DNA of 59,730 bases from Patescibacteria group bacterium (GTDB taxonomy: Bacteria; Patescibacteriota; Patescibacteriia; 2-12-FULL-60-25), in contig JAGOQX010000003.1 in the NCBI GenBank assembly GCA_018063105.1, positions 1 to 59,730 of the forward strand, in the 5' to 3' direction. The notes under the pieces were generated by a model. That model worked only from the letters and a program-made list of their open reading frames with translations. It was not told the DNA's origin and did no database searches. Below, one piece after another: positions 18,092 through 26,997 of this stretch (the stretch's first letter is position 1; each line of letters opens with the position of its first letter). The position numbers and the translations under genes are program-made.

Positions 18092-18167
18092 TGGTGATGT
18101 GGGTGGGGATTGAACCCACGACCGTTGGCTTAAAAGGCCACTGCTCTACCAACTGAGCTACCACATC
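18092..18167 (-). tRNA. tRNA-Lys (anticodon UUU)
   Basis: The minus strand gives a 76-nt cloverleaf. The acceptor stem GATGTGG pairs with CCACATC, the D arm is AGCTCAGTTGGTAGAGC, the anticodon loop CTTTTAA holds TTT, and the T arm is GTGGGTTCAATCCCCAC. The discriminator A is followed by an encoded CCA (18094-18092). A promoter lies upstream and an intrinsic terminator downstream, so it is a single-gene unit. Confidence 0.95.
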
Positions 18168-18206
18168 AGGGCTGCGACATTTCTTTTTTTTCTCAATCGC
18201 GCTAAG

Positions 18207-18235
18207 ATAGTACAGATTTTCCCTAAAGAAATCAA
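18207..18235 (-). promoter_or_regulatory. Promoter of tRNA-Lys
   Basis: On the minus strand: TTGATT (18235-18230), 17-bp spacer, TACTAT (18212-18207). Spacing is ideal and the predicted start is about 33 nt before the mature tRNA end. Confidence 0.6.
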
Positions 18236-18241
18236 GTCCCC

Positions 18242-19369
18242 ATGCATATTGCCATGATTGGTTGTAAAGGCGTCCCTGCTGCCACGGCTCAAGGTGGTGG
18301 TATTGAGACGCATGTGGAGGCCTTGGCTCTGGGGTTGGTAGAAAAAGGGCACCGGGTAACGGTGTATGTTCGAGGGTATGCAAATCCAGGCCATCGGGTC
18401 ACATGGAAGGGTATTCGATTGATTGAGTTGCCTAGTTTGCATTTCAAAAATCTTGATGCAATCACGCATTCTTTTTTGGCATCTATTCATACGCTGTGCC
18501 ATCCGTGCGATGTGATTCATTATCATGGCGTTGGTCCATCCACGGTTGCTTGGATTCCGCGACTCTTCCGTCCAGATAAAAAAGTTGTCGTCACGTTCCA
18601 TAGTCGTGATCGGTTTCATGAGAAGTGGGGTTGGCTGGCACGAACATATCTTGCGTATGGTGAATGGACGTCTGTGGCATTTCCGCATGTGACCATTACT
18701 GTCTCTCATGTCATCCAACTATTTTGTCAGCACATGTTTCACGCGAAACGGGTTAAGCATATTCCAAACGGAGTCACGATCCCATCGCTTCATCCTGGTT
18801 CAGATGTGCTTGCATCATTGGGATTGAAACCAAATCAATATTTTTTCACGTTAAGTCGTTTGGTTGCGCACAAAGCTGTTGACGACGTAATCCGTGCATT
18901 CGCAGAGGTGCAGACAACGAAGAAACTCGTTGTGATTGGATATGCAACATATGACGATGTCGCGTATGAGCAGAAACTTCAGCGACTCGCGGCAAAAGAT
19001 CCTCGAGTGATTCTTGTTGGAAAGCAACAAGGTGTCGCACTGCAGCAGTTGATTGCGAATGGATATGCGATGGTTCATGCATCTCGGAGCGAGGGGTTGT
19101 CTGTAGCAATCCTCGAAGGGATGTCGTATGCGAAAGCTGTGATTATGAGTGATATTCCGGAGAACCTTGAGGTGATTGATCACTCGGGTATCGCGTTTCA
19201 TCTCGGAGACATCGCTTCACTTCGTGAGGTGTTACAGATGGCGGTGGATGATCCGACCTTGATTGAGGAACGGGGGCTTCGAGCCCGAGAGGTGGTCAAA
19301 ACGCTCTATTCGTGGCAGTCTGTTATTGACCGGACAGAACGACTCTATAAAGAACTCCTTGCTGTATGA
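18242..19369 (+). CDS. Family 4 glycosyltransferase
   Basis: 375 aa GT-B retaining glycosyltransferase. The N terminus MHIAMIGCKGVPAATAQGGG with GIETHVEALALGL is typical of GT4 enzymes that bind the acceptor. The donor half has FFTLSRLVAHKAVDDVIRAF and the family signature SRSEGLSVAILEGMSYAKAV, in which the two Glu residues seven apart contact the nucleotide sugar. It probably builds a surface glycan, separate from the locus at 0-6.7 kb. It overlaps the translin-like gene by 4 nt, and that gene overlaps murD, so the three are translationally coupled. Confidence 0.88.
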   Translation: MHIAMIGCKGVPAATAQGGGIETHVEALALGLVEKGHRVTVYVRGYANPGHRVTWKGIRLIELPSLHFKNLDAITHSFLASIHTLCHPCDVIHYHGVGPSTVAWIPRLFRPDKKVVVTFHSRDRFHEKWGWLARTYLAYGEWTSVAFPHVTITVSHVIQLFCQHMFHAKRVKHIPNGVTIPSLHPGSDVLASLGLKPNQYFFTLSRLVAHKAVDDVIRAFAEVQTTKKLVVIGYATYDDVAYEQKLQRLAAKDPRVILVGKQQGVALQQLIANGYAMVHASRSEGLSVAILEGMSYAKAVIMSDIPENLEVIDHSGIAFHLGDIASLREVLQMAVDDPTLIEERGLRAREVVKTLYSWQSVIDRTERLYKELLAV

Positions 19370-19941
19370 ACCATGTAGCACAATTCTCCACGTTACGAAC
19401 CGCGATCGAGCACTTGGATGCAACGCGGCGAGAACTTCAAGGCCTAAGTGCAAATGCACAGCGCTTGTCAAAACAAGCGATTTTTTCACTACAACGCGGT
19501 GATGCAGCTCGCGCAACAGATCTGCTGAATGAAGCGGATGTCTTGTACAAGCAAGGTGATGTGTTGGTGAAAAAAGAACCACGACTTCACGCGGAAGGGA
19601 TTTGGCGCGCATCTCTCGAAGAGAACGCTGAGGCCCGATTTTTTGAGCGAGCGATTCAAGGGCGTTCATTGTTTGCGGGTCGTCAGTTGAAAGAGGAGCC
19701 AGATATCGTTCTGGGCGGATTGTCTGATTGTGTAGGTGAACTGGTTCGACAGGCAACATTGGCTGCAACTTCACATGACGCAAAACGTGTTGAAATGTTG
19801 TATGCGATTGGGCTAGAGATCGTAGACTTTTTGACATCACTTGATTTGACCGGCCCTCTTCGCAGCAAGGGTGATCAAGCGCGTTCCCATCTTCGTCGTT
19901 TTGAAGAAATCCGATATGACCTCTCACTCCGATCATACTGA
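19366..19941 (+). CDS. Translin-family protein
   Basis: 191 aa, almost entirely alpha-helical. The C-terminal half matches the translin fold: EPDIVLGGLSDCVGELVRQA corresponds to the family helix ending in GELxR, and DLTGPLRSKGDQARSHLRRF plus EEIRYDLSLR resembles the closing helix of translin (LRKRFDGLKYDVKKVEE-type, VYDLSIRG). Eukaryotic translin and TRAX bind RNA or single-stranded DNA, and C3PO uses them as a nuclease; archaeal members exist. Bacterial copies are uncommon outside CPR. The acidic active-site residues of TRAX are not clearly identifiable. It overlaps the GT4 gene by 4 nt and murD by 26 nt. Confidence 0.78.
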   Translation: MNHVAQFSTLRTAIEHLDATRRELQGLSANAQRLSKQAIFSLQRGDAARATDLLNEADVLYKQGDVLVKKEPRLHAEGIWRASLEENAEARFFERAIQGRSLFAGRQLKEEPDIVLGGLSDCVGELVRQATLAATSHDAKRVEMLYAIGLEIVDFLTSLDLTGPLRSKGDQARSHLRRFEEIRYDLSLRSY

Positions 19942-21322
19942 AAACTGGAAGGGGCGAAAGGTCCTGATTCTTGGGTTGGGTCAATATCCGAAAGGGAGCG
20001 GAATTTCTGCTGCTATCTTTGCGGCAAAGAAAGGTGCGGATGTTATTGTGACAGATCAAAAAACAGAAGCAGAACTCCCGGATAATGTGAAGACGCTTCG
20101 GAAATTTCCGAATGTGAAATTTCACATGGGCGGTCATTCGCTGAAAGATATTGAATGGGCAGAGATGATTTTTCGGAATCCACGCGTGCGTTCAACATCT
20201 CCCGAGATGAAGCTCGCGACTTCACGTGGAGTCCGGGTTGAGTCTGATGTGTCCTATTTTTTGCAACACTGTCCGGCACGTGTGGTTGGAATTACGGGAA
20301 CACGAGGAAAAAGTACAACGTCTGCACTCGTTGCCGAGATGTTGAAGGCGTCTGGGAAGACGGTGTGGCTTGGTGGAAATATTCTTGTTTCGCCATTGAC
20401 CTTTCTCCATCAGATTAAGCCGGATGATGTGGTTGTCTTGGAATTGTCCAGTTGGTTATTGGAAACAACGGGTCATGTTGGGATTTCGCCGTCTATCGCT
20501 TGCGTCACGAATCTGATGCGGGATCATTTAAATAGTTATGATGGCATGGAGGACTACGCAGAAGCAAAGGCACAGATATTCCGTCACCAAGCAGTTGAGG
20601 ATACGGTGATATTGAATGGAGATGATGCGTATGGAAAAGAGTGGGCGAAAGAGGCTCCGGGGAAAGTGTTGCGTTTTACATACGTCAAGAAAGCAACGAG
20701 CGACGCATGGATTGAGGACGACTGGATCATGATGCGAGAGAAGGATCGGGAGCAGAAGATGGTTGCACGAACGGCATTAAAGCTCTTTGGAGAGCATAAC
20801 GAGCGAAATGTGCTCGCAGCAATTCTTTCCGCTCGATCCGCTGGTGCAACGGTGCCTGGAATCAAAAAGGCATTACGTTCATTTTCTGGTCTTCCATATC
20901 GACAAGAGGTTGTTGTGGCCAAAAAGGGCGTGATGTACGTGAATGACTCGACGGCCACAACCCCGGATGGGGTTATTGCGGCAGTTCGGGCATTTGCTCC
21001 ACGATGTAATGTGCTTCATCTTATTTTGGGAGGGGCCGATAAGGAATTGGATTTTACAGAGCTTGCAAGAGAATTGCGGCATTTTGAAACAAATATCGCC
21101 GTTTTACCCGGTTCAGCGTTTGAAAAACTGACAAAGGCTTTGGATGAAGCATCTGTTGCATACCATCCCGTGCAGGGTCTCGCTGAGGCCTTAAATGTGT
21201 TTTCCGTGCAATTATTACGTGGAGACGCTATAGTGCTATCGCCGGGGTGTGCTAGTTTCGGTCAATTTCAGAATGAATTCGAGCGTGGCGACCTGTTCAC
21301 GAGCCTGGCAAAGAGCCGATAA
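19916..21322 (+). CDS. murD: UDP-N-acetylmuramoylalanine-D-glutamate ligase
   Basis: 468 aa. It adds D-Glu to UDP-MurNAc-L-Ala in the cytoplasm. The N-terminal Rossmann domain has VLILGLGQYPKGSG, the central ATPase domain GITGTRGKSTTSAL, and the C-terminal domain YVNDSTATTPDGVIAAV and HLILGGADKELDF, as in MurD. The ATG at 19916 is chosen because upstream in-frame starts lie deep inside the translin-like gene and precede no conserved sequence. It is separated from mraY-ftsW-murG by 4 kb. Confidence 0.94.
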   Translation: MTSHSDHTENWKGRKVLILGLGQYPKGSGISAAIFAAKKGADVIVTDQKTEAELPDNVKTLRKFPNVKFHMGGHSLKDIEWAEMIFRNPRVRSTSPEMKLATSRGVRVESDVSYFLQHCPARVVGITGTRGKSTTSALVAEMLKASGKTVWLGGNILVSPLTFLHQIKPDDVVVLELSSWLLETTGHVGISPSIACVTNLMRDHLNSYDGMEDYAEAKAQIFRHQAVEDTVILNGDDAYGKEWAKEAPGKVLRFTYVKKATSDAWIEDDWIMMREKDREQKMVARTALKLFGEHNERNVLAAILSARSAGATVPGIKKALRSFSGLPYRQEVVVAKKGVMYVNDSTATTPDGVIAAVRAFAPRCNVLHLILGGADKELDFTELARELRHFETNIAVLPGSAFEKLTKALDEASVAYHPVQGLAEALNVFSVQLLRGDAIVLSPGCASFGQFQNEFERGDLFTSLAKSR

Positions 21323-21337
21323 ACACTAACATACTGT

Positions 21338-23197
21338 ATGACATTCCCATCGTTTCTCAAACGTAAAACGACATATATCGTCCTTGTCCTCCTCCTTGCT
21401 TTTGGTGGATGGCTTTGGATGCGACAGTCTGCAAAACAGCAGTCTGTGTACGAAACAGTTCCTGTTGAAAAAGGGGATGTTGTTCAAACAGTTGAAGTGA
21501 CGGGTGGTATTCGGCCGGCATCACGCATTGATCTTTCGTTTAAAGGATCAGGAACATTGAAGAACGTATTGGTTCACGTGGGTGAAGCGGTGAAGAAGGA
21601 CCAGATCCTGGCGGAATTGAAAGATGATGACTTGGTGTTTGCTGCACGAGCAGCTAGCGCATCATTGTCCATTGCTCAGGCGAATTTAAATGCCAGACTT
21701 GCCGGTGAAACGTCACAATCCATAAAGGTTGCTGAAGCGTCTGTTGAACAGGCACAGGCGGCGTATGCAAAGGCAGTGTCAGATTTAGCTTCAACAAAAA
21801 TTTCAACTCAACAAAGTGTCGTGAGTGCTGAGATTGGGCTACAGACGGCTCGGAATAATTTGGATAATCAGTCATCAATCGTGAGTCAGAACATCCAGAA
21901 TGCCTATGATTCCGCACGCACGACATTGTTAACAGCACTTGGTCCGTTGCAATCGGGTTTGACAGATGGTGATCAAATTATCGGAGTTGATAATTCAGCG
22001 GCAAATCAAACGTATCTGAATGTGCTCGGTTTCTTGGATTCTGGATCAATGCCACAAGCAAAGTCTTCGTATCAGATCGCAAAAGCTTCGCATCGAACGG
22101 CTGAATCTGCGGTAAAAGCATTAAGTAGTGGTTCAACAAAGCAGGATATTTTAGATGCAGCAAGTAAACTCCAAAAAGCGATTAGTGATGTTCAGGCATT
22201 TTTAACTGATGTTCAAAAAGTATTATCGTCTAGCTTGACGTCGTCTTCATTCACGGCTGCCGATTTGTCAGCAAAGAAAGCAACGATTGATGCAGATCGA
22301 ACTAGTGTTTCTGCGCAGAACACCGGGGTGTTGAACGCAACACAGTCTATCAAGGGGACTGAATTAACACAGACGCAAACGGTGGCTCAATTAAACGATG
22401 CCTATTTGACCGCATCGTCAGCATATGAAACTGCAAAGGTGAATGCCCAGACGCAGGTCGCGAGTGCGCAGTCAGCGGTTACGATCCAGCAAGCCGCGCT
22501 TGATTCTGCAAAAGCAACACTTGATCTGAAAAAATCTCCACCACGGGCAGTAGATATTCAAAACCTCCGCGCCTCTGTACAGCAGGCGCAGGTCTCGGCA
22601 GACAAGGCTCAAAATGATTTGAAGAATGCTCAGGTCACGGCTCCGGTGGATGGTGTGATTTCAGATGTTATTCCTGATCTTGGTTCACAGATTATGGCCG
22701 GTAGTGCAGTGATGCGCATGGTTGGAATAGCTCAGTATGATATTGAGGCACAGGTACCCGAGGCAGATATTTCAAAGGTGAAAGTCGGACAAACCGCGAC
22801 CATTACGTTAGATGCATACGGGGACAGCGTAAAATTTTCCGGAACTGTCACACAGGAAGATCCAGATCAAACACGTGTTCAAGACGCGGTGTATTACAAT
22901 GTTCGAGTGCAAATTGATCCAGCTGGTCATGATGTGAAACCGGGTATGACAGCAAACGTCACGATTCAGACGGGGCAGCAGACCGGCGTGATGGTTATTC
23001 CGTTGCGCGCGGTCCGAACGTTGCAGGGCTCTGATCAGAAAACGGTTCGCGTCTTGGTTGGGCAGGTTCCGCAAGAAAAAAATATTACCCTCGGATTACG
23101 TGGTGATGAGGGGCGTGTAGAAGTTTTGAGTGGAATCCAGGTTGAAGATGCGGTTGTTTTGTCGGAAACAAAAGGCGGTGTGCTTGTAACCAACTAA
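21338..23197 (+). CDS. Periplasmic adaptor (HlyD/MacA family membrane fusion protein)
   Basis: 619 aa, long for the family. A single N-terminal membrane helix (about residues 10-27, TYIVLVLLLAFGGWLW) precedes the first half of a lipoyl domain (VEKGDVVQTVEVTGGIRP, VGEAVKKDQILAEL). A very long Ala/Gln/Ser-rich coiled coil spans about residues 115-430, then the second lipoyl half appears (VTAPVDGVISDVIPDLGSQI) and a beta-barrel region. With the ABC genes downstream it forms a MacAB-like exporter. There is no outer-membrane TolC partner visible, consistent with a cell lacking a Gram-negative outer membrane. Confidence 0.88.
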   Translation: MTFPSFLKRKTTYIVLVLLLAFGGWLWMRQSAKQQSVYETVPVEKGDVVQTVEVTGGIRPASRIDLSFKGSGTLKNVLVHVGEAVKKDQILAELKDDDLVFAARAASASLSIAQANLNARLAGETSQSIKVAEASVEQAQAAYAKAVSDLASTKISTQQSVVSAEIGLQTARNNLDNQSSIVSQNIQNAYDSARTTLLTALGPLQSGLTDGDQIIGVDNSAANQTYLNVLGFLDSGSMPQAKSSYQIAKASHRTAESAVKALSSGSTKQDILDAASKLQKAISDVQAFLTDVQKVLSSSLTSSSFTAADLSAKKATIDADRTSVSAQNTGVLNATQSIKGTELTQTQTVAQLNDAYLTASSAYETAKVNAQTQVASAQSAVTIQQAALDSAKATLDLKKSPPRAVDIQNLRASVQQAQVSADKAQNDLKNAQVTAPVDGVISDVIPDLGSQIMAGSAVMRMVGIAQYDIEAQVPEADISKVKVGQTATITLDAYGDSVKFSGTVTQEDPDQTRVQDAVYYNVRVQIDPAGHDVKPGMTANVTIQTGQQTGVMVIPLRAVRTLQGSDQKTVRVLVGQVPQEKNITLGLRGDEGRVEVLSGIQVEDAVVLSETKGGVLVTN

Positions 23198-23198
23198 C

Positions 23199-23924
23199 AT
23201 GGCAAATGTCATTGAAGTCATTGACCTGAAAAAGGATTACGAGAATGATGGTGTTATCACATCAGTTCTTCATGGTATTTCATTTTCGATTCAGGTTGGT
23301 GAATTTGTGGCGATCATGGGGCCATCAGGTTCGGGAAAATCAACGTTGATGCAGATTCTGGGATTTTTGGATTCCGTGACAAGTGGTACATATCTGTTTG
23401 AACAACGTGATACATCTATATTGGGGGATGATGAACTTGCTCGATTGCGGGGTGAGAAGGTCGGATTTATTTTCCAGTCATTTAACTTGCTTTCAAAAAC
23501 AACAGTGTTAGAAAATGTGAAGTTGCCGTTATTGTATTCAGATGTCCCGGTCTCAAAACGAGATAAAATGGCTATCGAGGCGATCGAGTCTGTTGGGTTA
23601 GGTCATCGTATCCATAATCTATCGAATCAACTTTCTGGAGGTGAGCGTCAGCGTGTGGCAATTGCACGCGCACTCATTCGAAAGCCGTCTGTTATTTTTG
23701 CAGATGAGCCTACTGGAAACTTGGATTCAAAATCTGGAACGCAGGTGATGGAGCTGTTACAGGAATTGAACATGAAACATGGTCACACGATTATCCTTGT
23801 CACGCACGAGACGTATACCTCTGAGCATGCACAGCGTATTTTGCGTATCCGTGATGGACTTGTGCAGTCTGATGAACAGGTGAAGAACCGACGCATCGCA
23901 AAAGATGGAACTGCACTGAAATAA
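23199..23924 (+). CDS. ABC transporter ATP-binding protein (MacB/LolD type)
   Basis: 241 aa. Walker A GPSGSGKSTLM, the Q-loop FIFQSFNLL, the signature LSGGERQRVAIARAL, Walker B VIFADEPTGNLDS and the H-loop VTHE are all intact. The sequence is of the MacB/LolD/FtsE group that powers FtsX-like permeases by mechanotransmission. It starts 1 nt after the adaptor gene and ends 3 nt before the first permease, so the four genes are one operon. Confidence 0.94.
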   Translation: MANVIEVIDLKKDYENDGVITSVLHGISFSIQVGEFVAIMGPSGSGKSTLMQILGFLDSVTSGTYLFEQRDTSILGDDELARLRGEKVGFIFQSFNLLSKTTVLENVKLPLLYSDVPVSKRDKMAIEAIESVGLGHRIHNLSNQLSGGERQRVAIARALIRKPSVIFADEPTGNLDSKSGTQVMELLQELNMKHGHTIILVTHETYTSEHAQRILRIRDGLVQSDEQVKNRRIAKDGTALK

Positions 23925-23927
23925 ACC

Positions 23928-25154
23928 ATGACCATCAATGATCTCATTCAAAGCTCTCTGCAAAGTCTCGCGCGGACAAAAGCGAGATCTGTATTAACGA
24001 TGTTGGGAATTGTGATCGGTGTGATGTCTGTTATTTTAATGTTATCCGTTGGTGAAGCAGCACAGCGATATATCTTAGCGCAAATTTCATCGTTCGGATC
24101 AGATACGATGTTTATTGCAAATGGTCCGGAAACGGATCAGGGGCAACCGTCGTTATTTGTGAAAGAGTCATTGACCATGAAGGACGTGAAGAAGCTGCAG
24201 TCGGTGGCGTGGATTAGTATGATCGCGGCAAAACTGCAACAGGATGATCAAGTGACGGCCGGAGGGTTTACAACGAACGCTCAGGTTGTGGGAACCATGC
24301 CTGATGAGATTCGGTTGAATGATATTCAGCCCCGTCTAGGTGTCTTTTTTCAGTCATCGGCCGTTGATGCAAACGCGAAAGAGGCTGTGTTGGGCAATGA
24401 CATTGCAACAACGGCGTTTGGTGCAGAAGATCCGATTGGAAAAAGTATTAAAATTTCAAACACCAATTTTCGAGTTGTAGGAGTAATGGCGAAGTCTGGA
24501 ACAAAGGGCTTTCAGAATGTTGATACGCAGGTATATGTTCCAGTGACGACAGCGATGGAAGTCTATAACAAAAAATACGTTTCCATGATTTCGCTTCGTC
24601 CAACGGTTCCGTTGGCAGATGCGAAGAATCGAATTCAAATCTTGTTACGTGAGCGTCATGGCATTGACAACCCAACGGGTGAATTAGCGAAAGACGACTT
24701 TCATTTAATGACGCAGGAAGACCTGATTCGAAGTGCGGATACGATCACGAACATCTTGCAGATTTTATTGGTTTCGATTGCAGCTATCTCCTTGATCGTC
24801 GGTGGTATCGGTATTATGAACATCATGTACGTGAGCGTGACGGAACGTACGCACGAGATCGGATTACGCAAAGCTGTTGGGGCACAGAGCCGAGATGTGT
24901 TGCGTCAATTTTTAGTTGAAGCAGTGGTACAAACGATGATTGGGGGAGTGATTGGAACGGCGCTCGGAGTCGGATTTTCTTGGTTAGGCATTCAAATTAT
25001 CAGTTCATTTCAGTCCGGTTGGGAATTCTCAATGTCATGGAATGGTGTGCTGCTCGGCATTTCAGTTTCTGCCCTTATCGGCGTGACGTTTGGATATTTT
25101 CCAGCGCGTCGTGCCGCATTTTTGCATCCGATTGATGCGTTACGTTTTGAATAA
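23928..25154 (+). CDS. MacB-type ABC permease 1
   Basis: 408 aa. A first membrane helix near residues 20-42 (VLTMLGIVIGVMSVILMLSV) is followed by a large extracytoplasmic domain (about residues 60-275) and three C-terminal helices from about 280, including SLIVGGIGIMNIMYVSVTERTH-type sequence and EIGLRKAVGA, the FtsX signature. It pairs with the ATPase upstream. It is a close relative of the next gene, and the two probably form a heterodimer. Confidence 0.92.
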   Translation: MTINDLIQSSLQSLARTKARSVLTMLGIVIGVMSVILMLSVGEAAQRYILAQISSFGSDTMFIANGPETDQGQPSLFVKESLTMKDVKKLQSVAWISMIAAKLQQDDQVTAGGFTTNAQVVGTMPDEIRLNDIQPRLGVFFQSSAVDANAKEAVLGNDIATTAFGAEDPIGKSIKISNTNFRVVGVMAKSGTKGFQNVDTQVYVPVTTAMEVYNKKYVSMISLRPTVPLADAKNRIQILLRERHGIDNPTGELAKDDFHLMTQEDLIRSADTITNILQILLVSIAAISLIVGGIGIMNIMYVSVTERTHEIGLRKAVGAQSRDVLRQFLVEAVVQTMIGGVIGTALGVGFSWLGIQIISSFQSGWEFSMSWNGVLLGISVSALIGVTFGYFPARRAAFLHPIDALRFE

Positions 25155-25156
25155 GT

Positions 25157-26392
25157 ATGCGTATTAGAGATCTTGTTCCACTATCGATTGCCGCACTTGT
25201 CGTGAACAAGAGTCGGACGGTATTAACGATGCTGGGGATTATTATCGGTATCGCCTCTGTCATGTTGATGATCGGCGTTGGTCAGGCAGCGCAGCGATAC
25301 CTCCTTTCACAAGTTGCTTCGTTCGGAAGTGATCTGGTTTTTATTTCAAATGGAAAAGGGGATACGACGCGCGGAGGACCTCCAAGTGCAACGCAGAAAC
25401 AAACATTAACGATGAAGGATTTGGAGAAGCTTCAGTCACTGAACTGGCCAATGGCTGTGAGTGGAATTATGGCAATGCGTGATTTGGTTTCGTATGGTGG
25501 CGTGGATCGTGTGACGCAAATCTCCGGTTCAACGCCAGGTGAGACTATTGTATTCGGTGAAGTTGTTGCGTCCGGTCGATATATTTCTGAGGAGGATATT
25601 CAGAGTCGGGCTCGCGTTGTCGTGCTTGGTTCAAAGATTGCGGAGGCGTTATTCGGGCAGGAGACACCAGTCGGTCATGTGATCAAAGTTGCAAAGCAAT
25701 CGTTTAAAGTGATCGGTGTTATTGCACCAGCGGGAACGAGATTTTTTTCAGACGCAGATCAGCAGGTGTACGTTCCGGTTACAGCTGCGTTTAATATCTA
25801 TAACAAAGATAAGCTGAATTTTATTGGAGTGAAGACGGGTGACACACGACCGGGGACAGCGAAGGAATTGATTCGGATCGCATTGCGAGAAACACACAAT
25901 ATTGAAAATCCAAATGGCATTTTATCAAAGGATGATTTTCGCGTTGCTTCCCAAGAGGATGCAATGAAAAATGCAGATGTGATCGGTTCGATTCTAGAAA
26001 TCCTCTTGGGATCTATTGCATCGATTTCGCTTGTGGTCGCGGGAGTTGGAATCATGAATATCATGTATGTCACCGTGACAGAGCGGACGAGAGAGATTGG
26101 GTTGCGGAAATCATTGGGTGCGCGGCGTCGAGATATTTTAGGTCAATTTTTAGCTGAAGCCGTCATGCTCACGGTGATCGCAGGATTGATCGGTGTGTTA
26201 CTTGGATTTACGTTGACCTGGCTTGGTATCTATATCATTTCTCAGTTTCAGGCCGGATGGACCTTTGAAATTCCATGGAATGGAGCTGCAATCGGGTTTG
26301 GTGTGTCTGCAGCTATTGGTGTGATCTTCGGATTTTTTCCTGCGCGTCGTGCAGCTCAACTTAGTCCCATCGAAGCGTTACGATACGAATAA
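25157..26392 (+). CDS. MacB-type ABC permease 2
   Basis: 411 aa, same topology as the upstream permease: first helix near residues 20-42 (VLTMLGIIIGIASVMLMIGV), an extracytoplasmic domain, and C-terminal helices with VVAGVGIMNIMYVTVTERTR-type sequence and EIGLRKSLGARRRDIL. The two genes are 2 nt apart and are evident tandem duplicates that have diverged most in the external domain. Such pairs suggest a heterodimeric exporter of a peptide, lipid or drug; the substrate is unknown. Confidence 0.92.
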   Translation: MRIRDLVPLSIAALVVNKSRTVLTMLGIIIGIASVMLMIGVGQAAQRYLLSQVASFGSDLVFISNGKGDTTRGGPPSATQKQTLTMKDLEKLQSLNWPMAVSGIMAMRDLVSYGGVDRVTQISGSTPGETIVFGEVVASGRYISEEDIQSRARVVVLGSKIAEALFGQETPVGHVIKVAKQSFKVIGVIAPAGTRFFSDADQQVYVPVTAAFNIYNKDKLNFIGVKTGDTRPGTAKELIRIALRETHNIENPNGILSKDDFRVASQEDAMKNADVIGSILEILLGSIASISLVVAGVGIMNIMYVTVTERTREIGLRKSLGARRRDILGQFLAEAVMLTVIAGLIGVLLGFTLTWLGIYIISQFQAGWTFEIPWNGAAIGFGVSAAIGVIFGFFPARRAAQLSPIEALRYE

Positions 26393-26395
26393 GAT

Positions 26396-26932
26396 ATGCT
26401 TCAGAGTATTGAACTGTTCGTGATGTTCCTGATGGTCTTGGCTAGTGGTGTTGGCTGTCTGTATGCTGCTTTTTTATTGTTTGGAACTTTTTCAGCTGCG
26501 CCATTTGTTGCAACAACGGATCGTGCGCGTCATTTGATGATAGAGCTTGCGCAACTTTCACCTGGCATGCACGTGCTTGAAATCGGATCAGGGGAAGGAT
26601 CAATTAGCATTGAGGCAGCACAACATGGGGCTATTGCAACGGGTATTGAAATTAATCCTGTGCTCGTATGGTACGCACGTCTCCGAGCAAGGTTTCTTCA
26701 TGTGGGGCATCGGACGACATTTGTTTGCAGAAATTTTTGGAATACGCGATTGCCAAAAGAAACACAGGTTGTGTTTTTGTATTTATTGCCAGGTTCAATT
26801 CAGAGACTCTTACCAAAGTTGCGTAAAGAGCTAAAGCCGGGAACCGTCATTATTTCTCATGCATTTTCCATTGCAGAATTGCCACTTCTCGCAAAAAAAG
26901 AGAATGTATTTTTGTATCGATTAGAGGGTTGA
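26396..26932 (+). CDS. Membrane-anchored class I methyltransferase-like protein
   Basis: 178 aa. An N-terminal hydrophobic helix (about residues 5-30) is followed by a SAM-dependent methyltransferase core: motif I VLEIGSGEGSISIEAA near residue 61, and the acidic end of the next strand GIEINPVLV. Later strands VVFLYLLPGSIQRLLPKLR and PGTVIISHAF complete the fold. The small size and membrane anchor resemble methyltransferases next to exporters in other CPR genomes. It is 3 nt from the permease and probably in its operon. Confidence 0.75.
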   Translation: MLQSIELFVMFLMVLASGVGCLYAAFLLFGTFSAAPFVATTDRARHLMIELAQLSPGMHVLEIGSGEGSISIEAAQHGAIATGIEINPVLVWYARLRARFLHVGHRTTFVCRNFWNTRLPKETQVVFLYLLPGSIQRLLPKLRKELKPGTVIISHAFSIAELPLLAKKENVFLYRLEG

Positions 26933-26937
26933 CAACG

Positions 26938-26970
26938 TGTTCTATTTTTGTTCTATTTCTGTTATGATTG
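26938..26970 (+). promoter_or_regulatory. Three phased 11-bp repeats over a promoter
   Basis: Three consecutive 11-bp units occur: TGTTCTATTTT (26938-26948), TGTTCTATTTC (26949-26959) and TGTTATGATTG (26960-26970). The third holds an extended -10 box, TGTTATGAT, with hexamer TATGAT at 26963-26968. Units repeat once per helical turn, the arrangement expected for a protein binding one face of DNA. The BRO-N gene starts at 26998. Confidence 0.5.
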
Positions 26971-26997
26971 AAGTATAAAGAATTACGTATCAATCAT

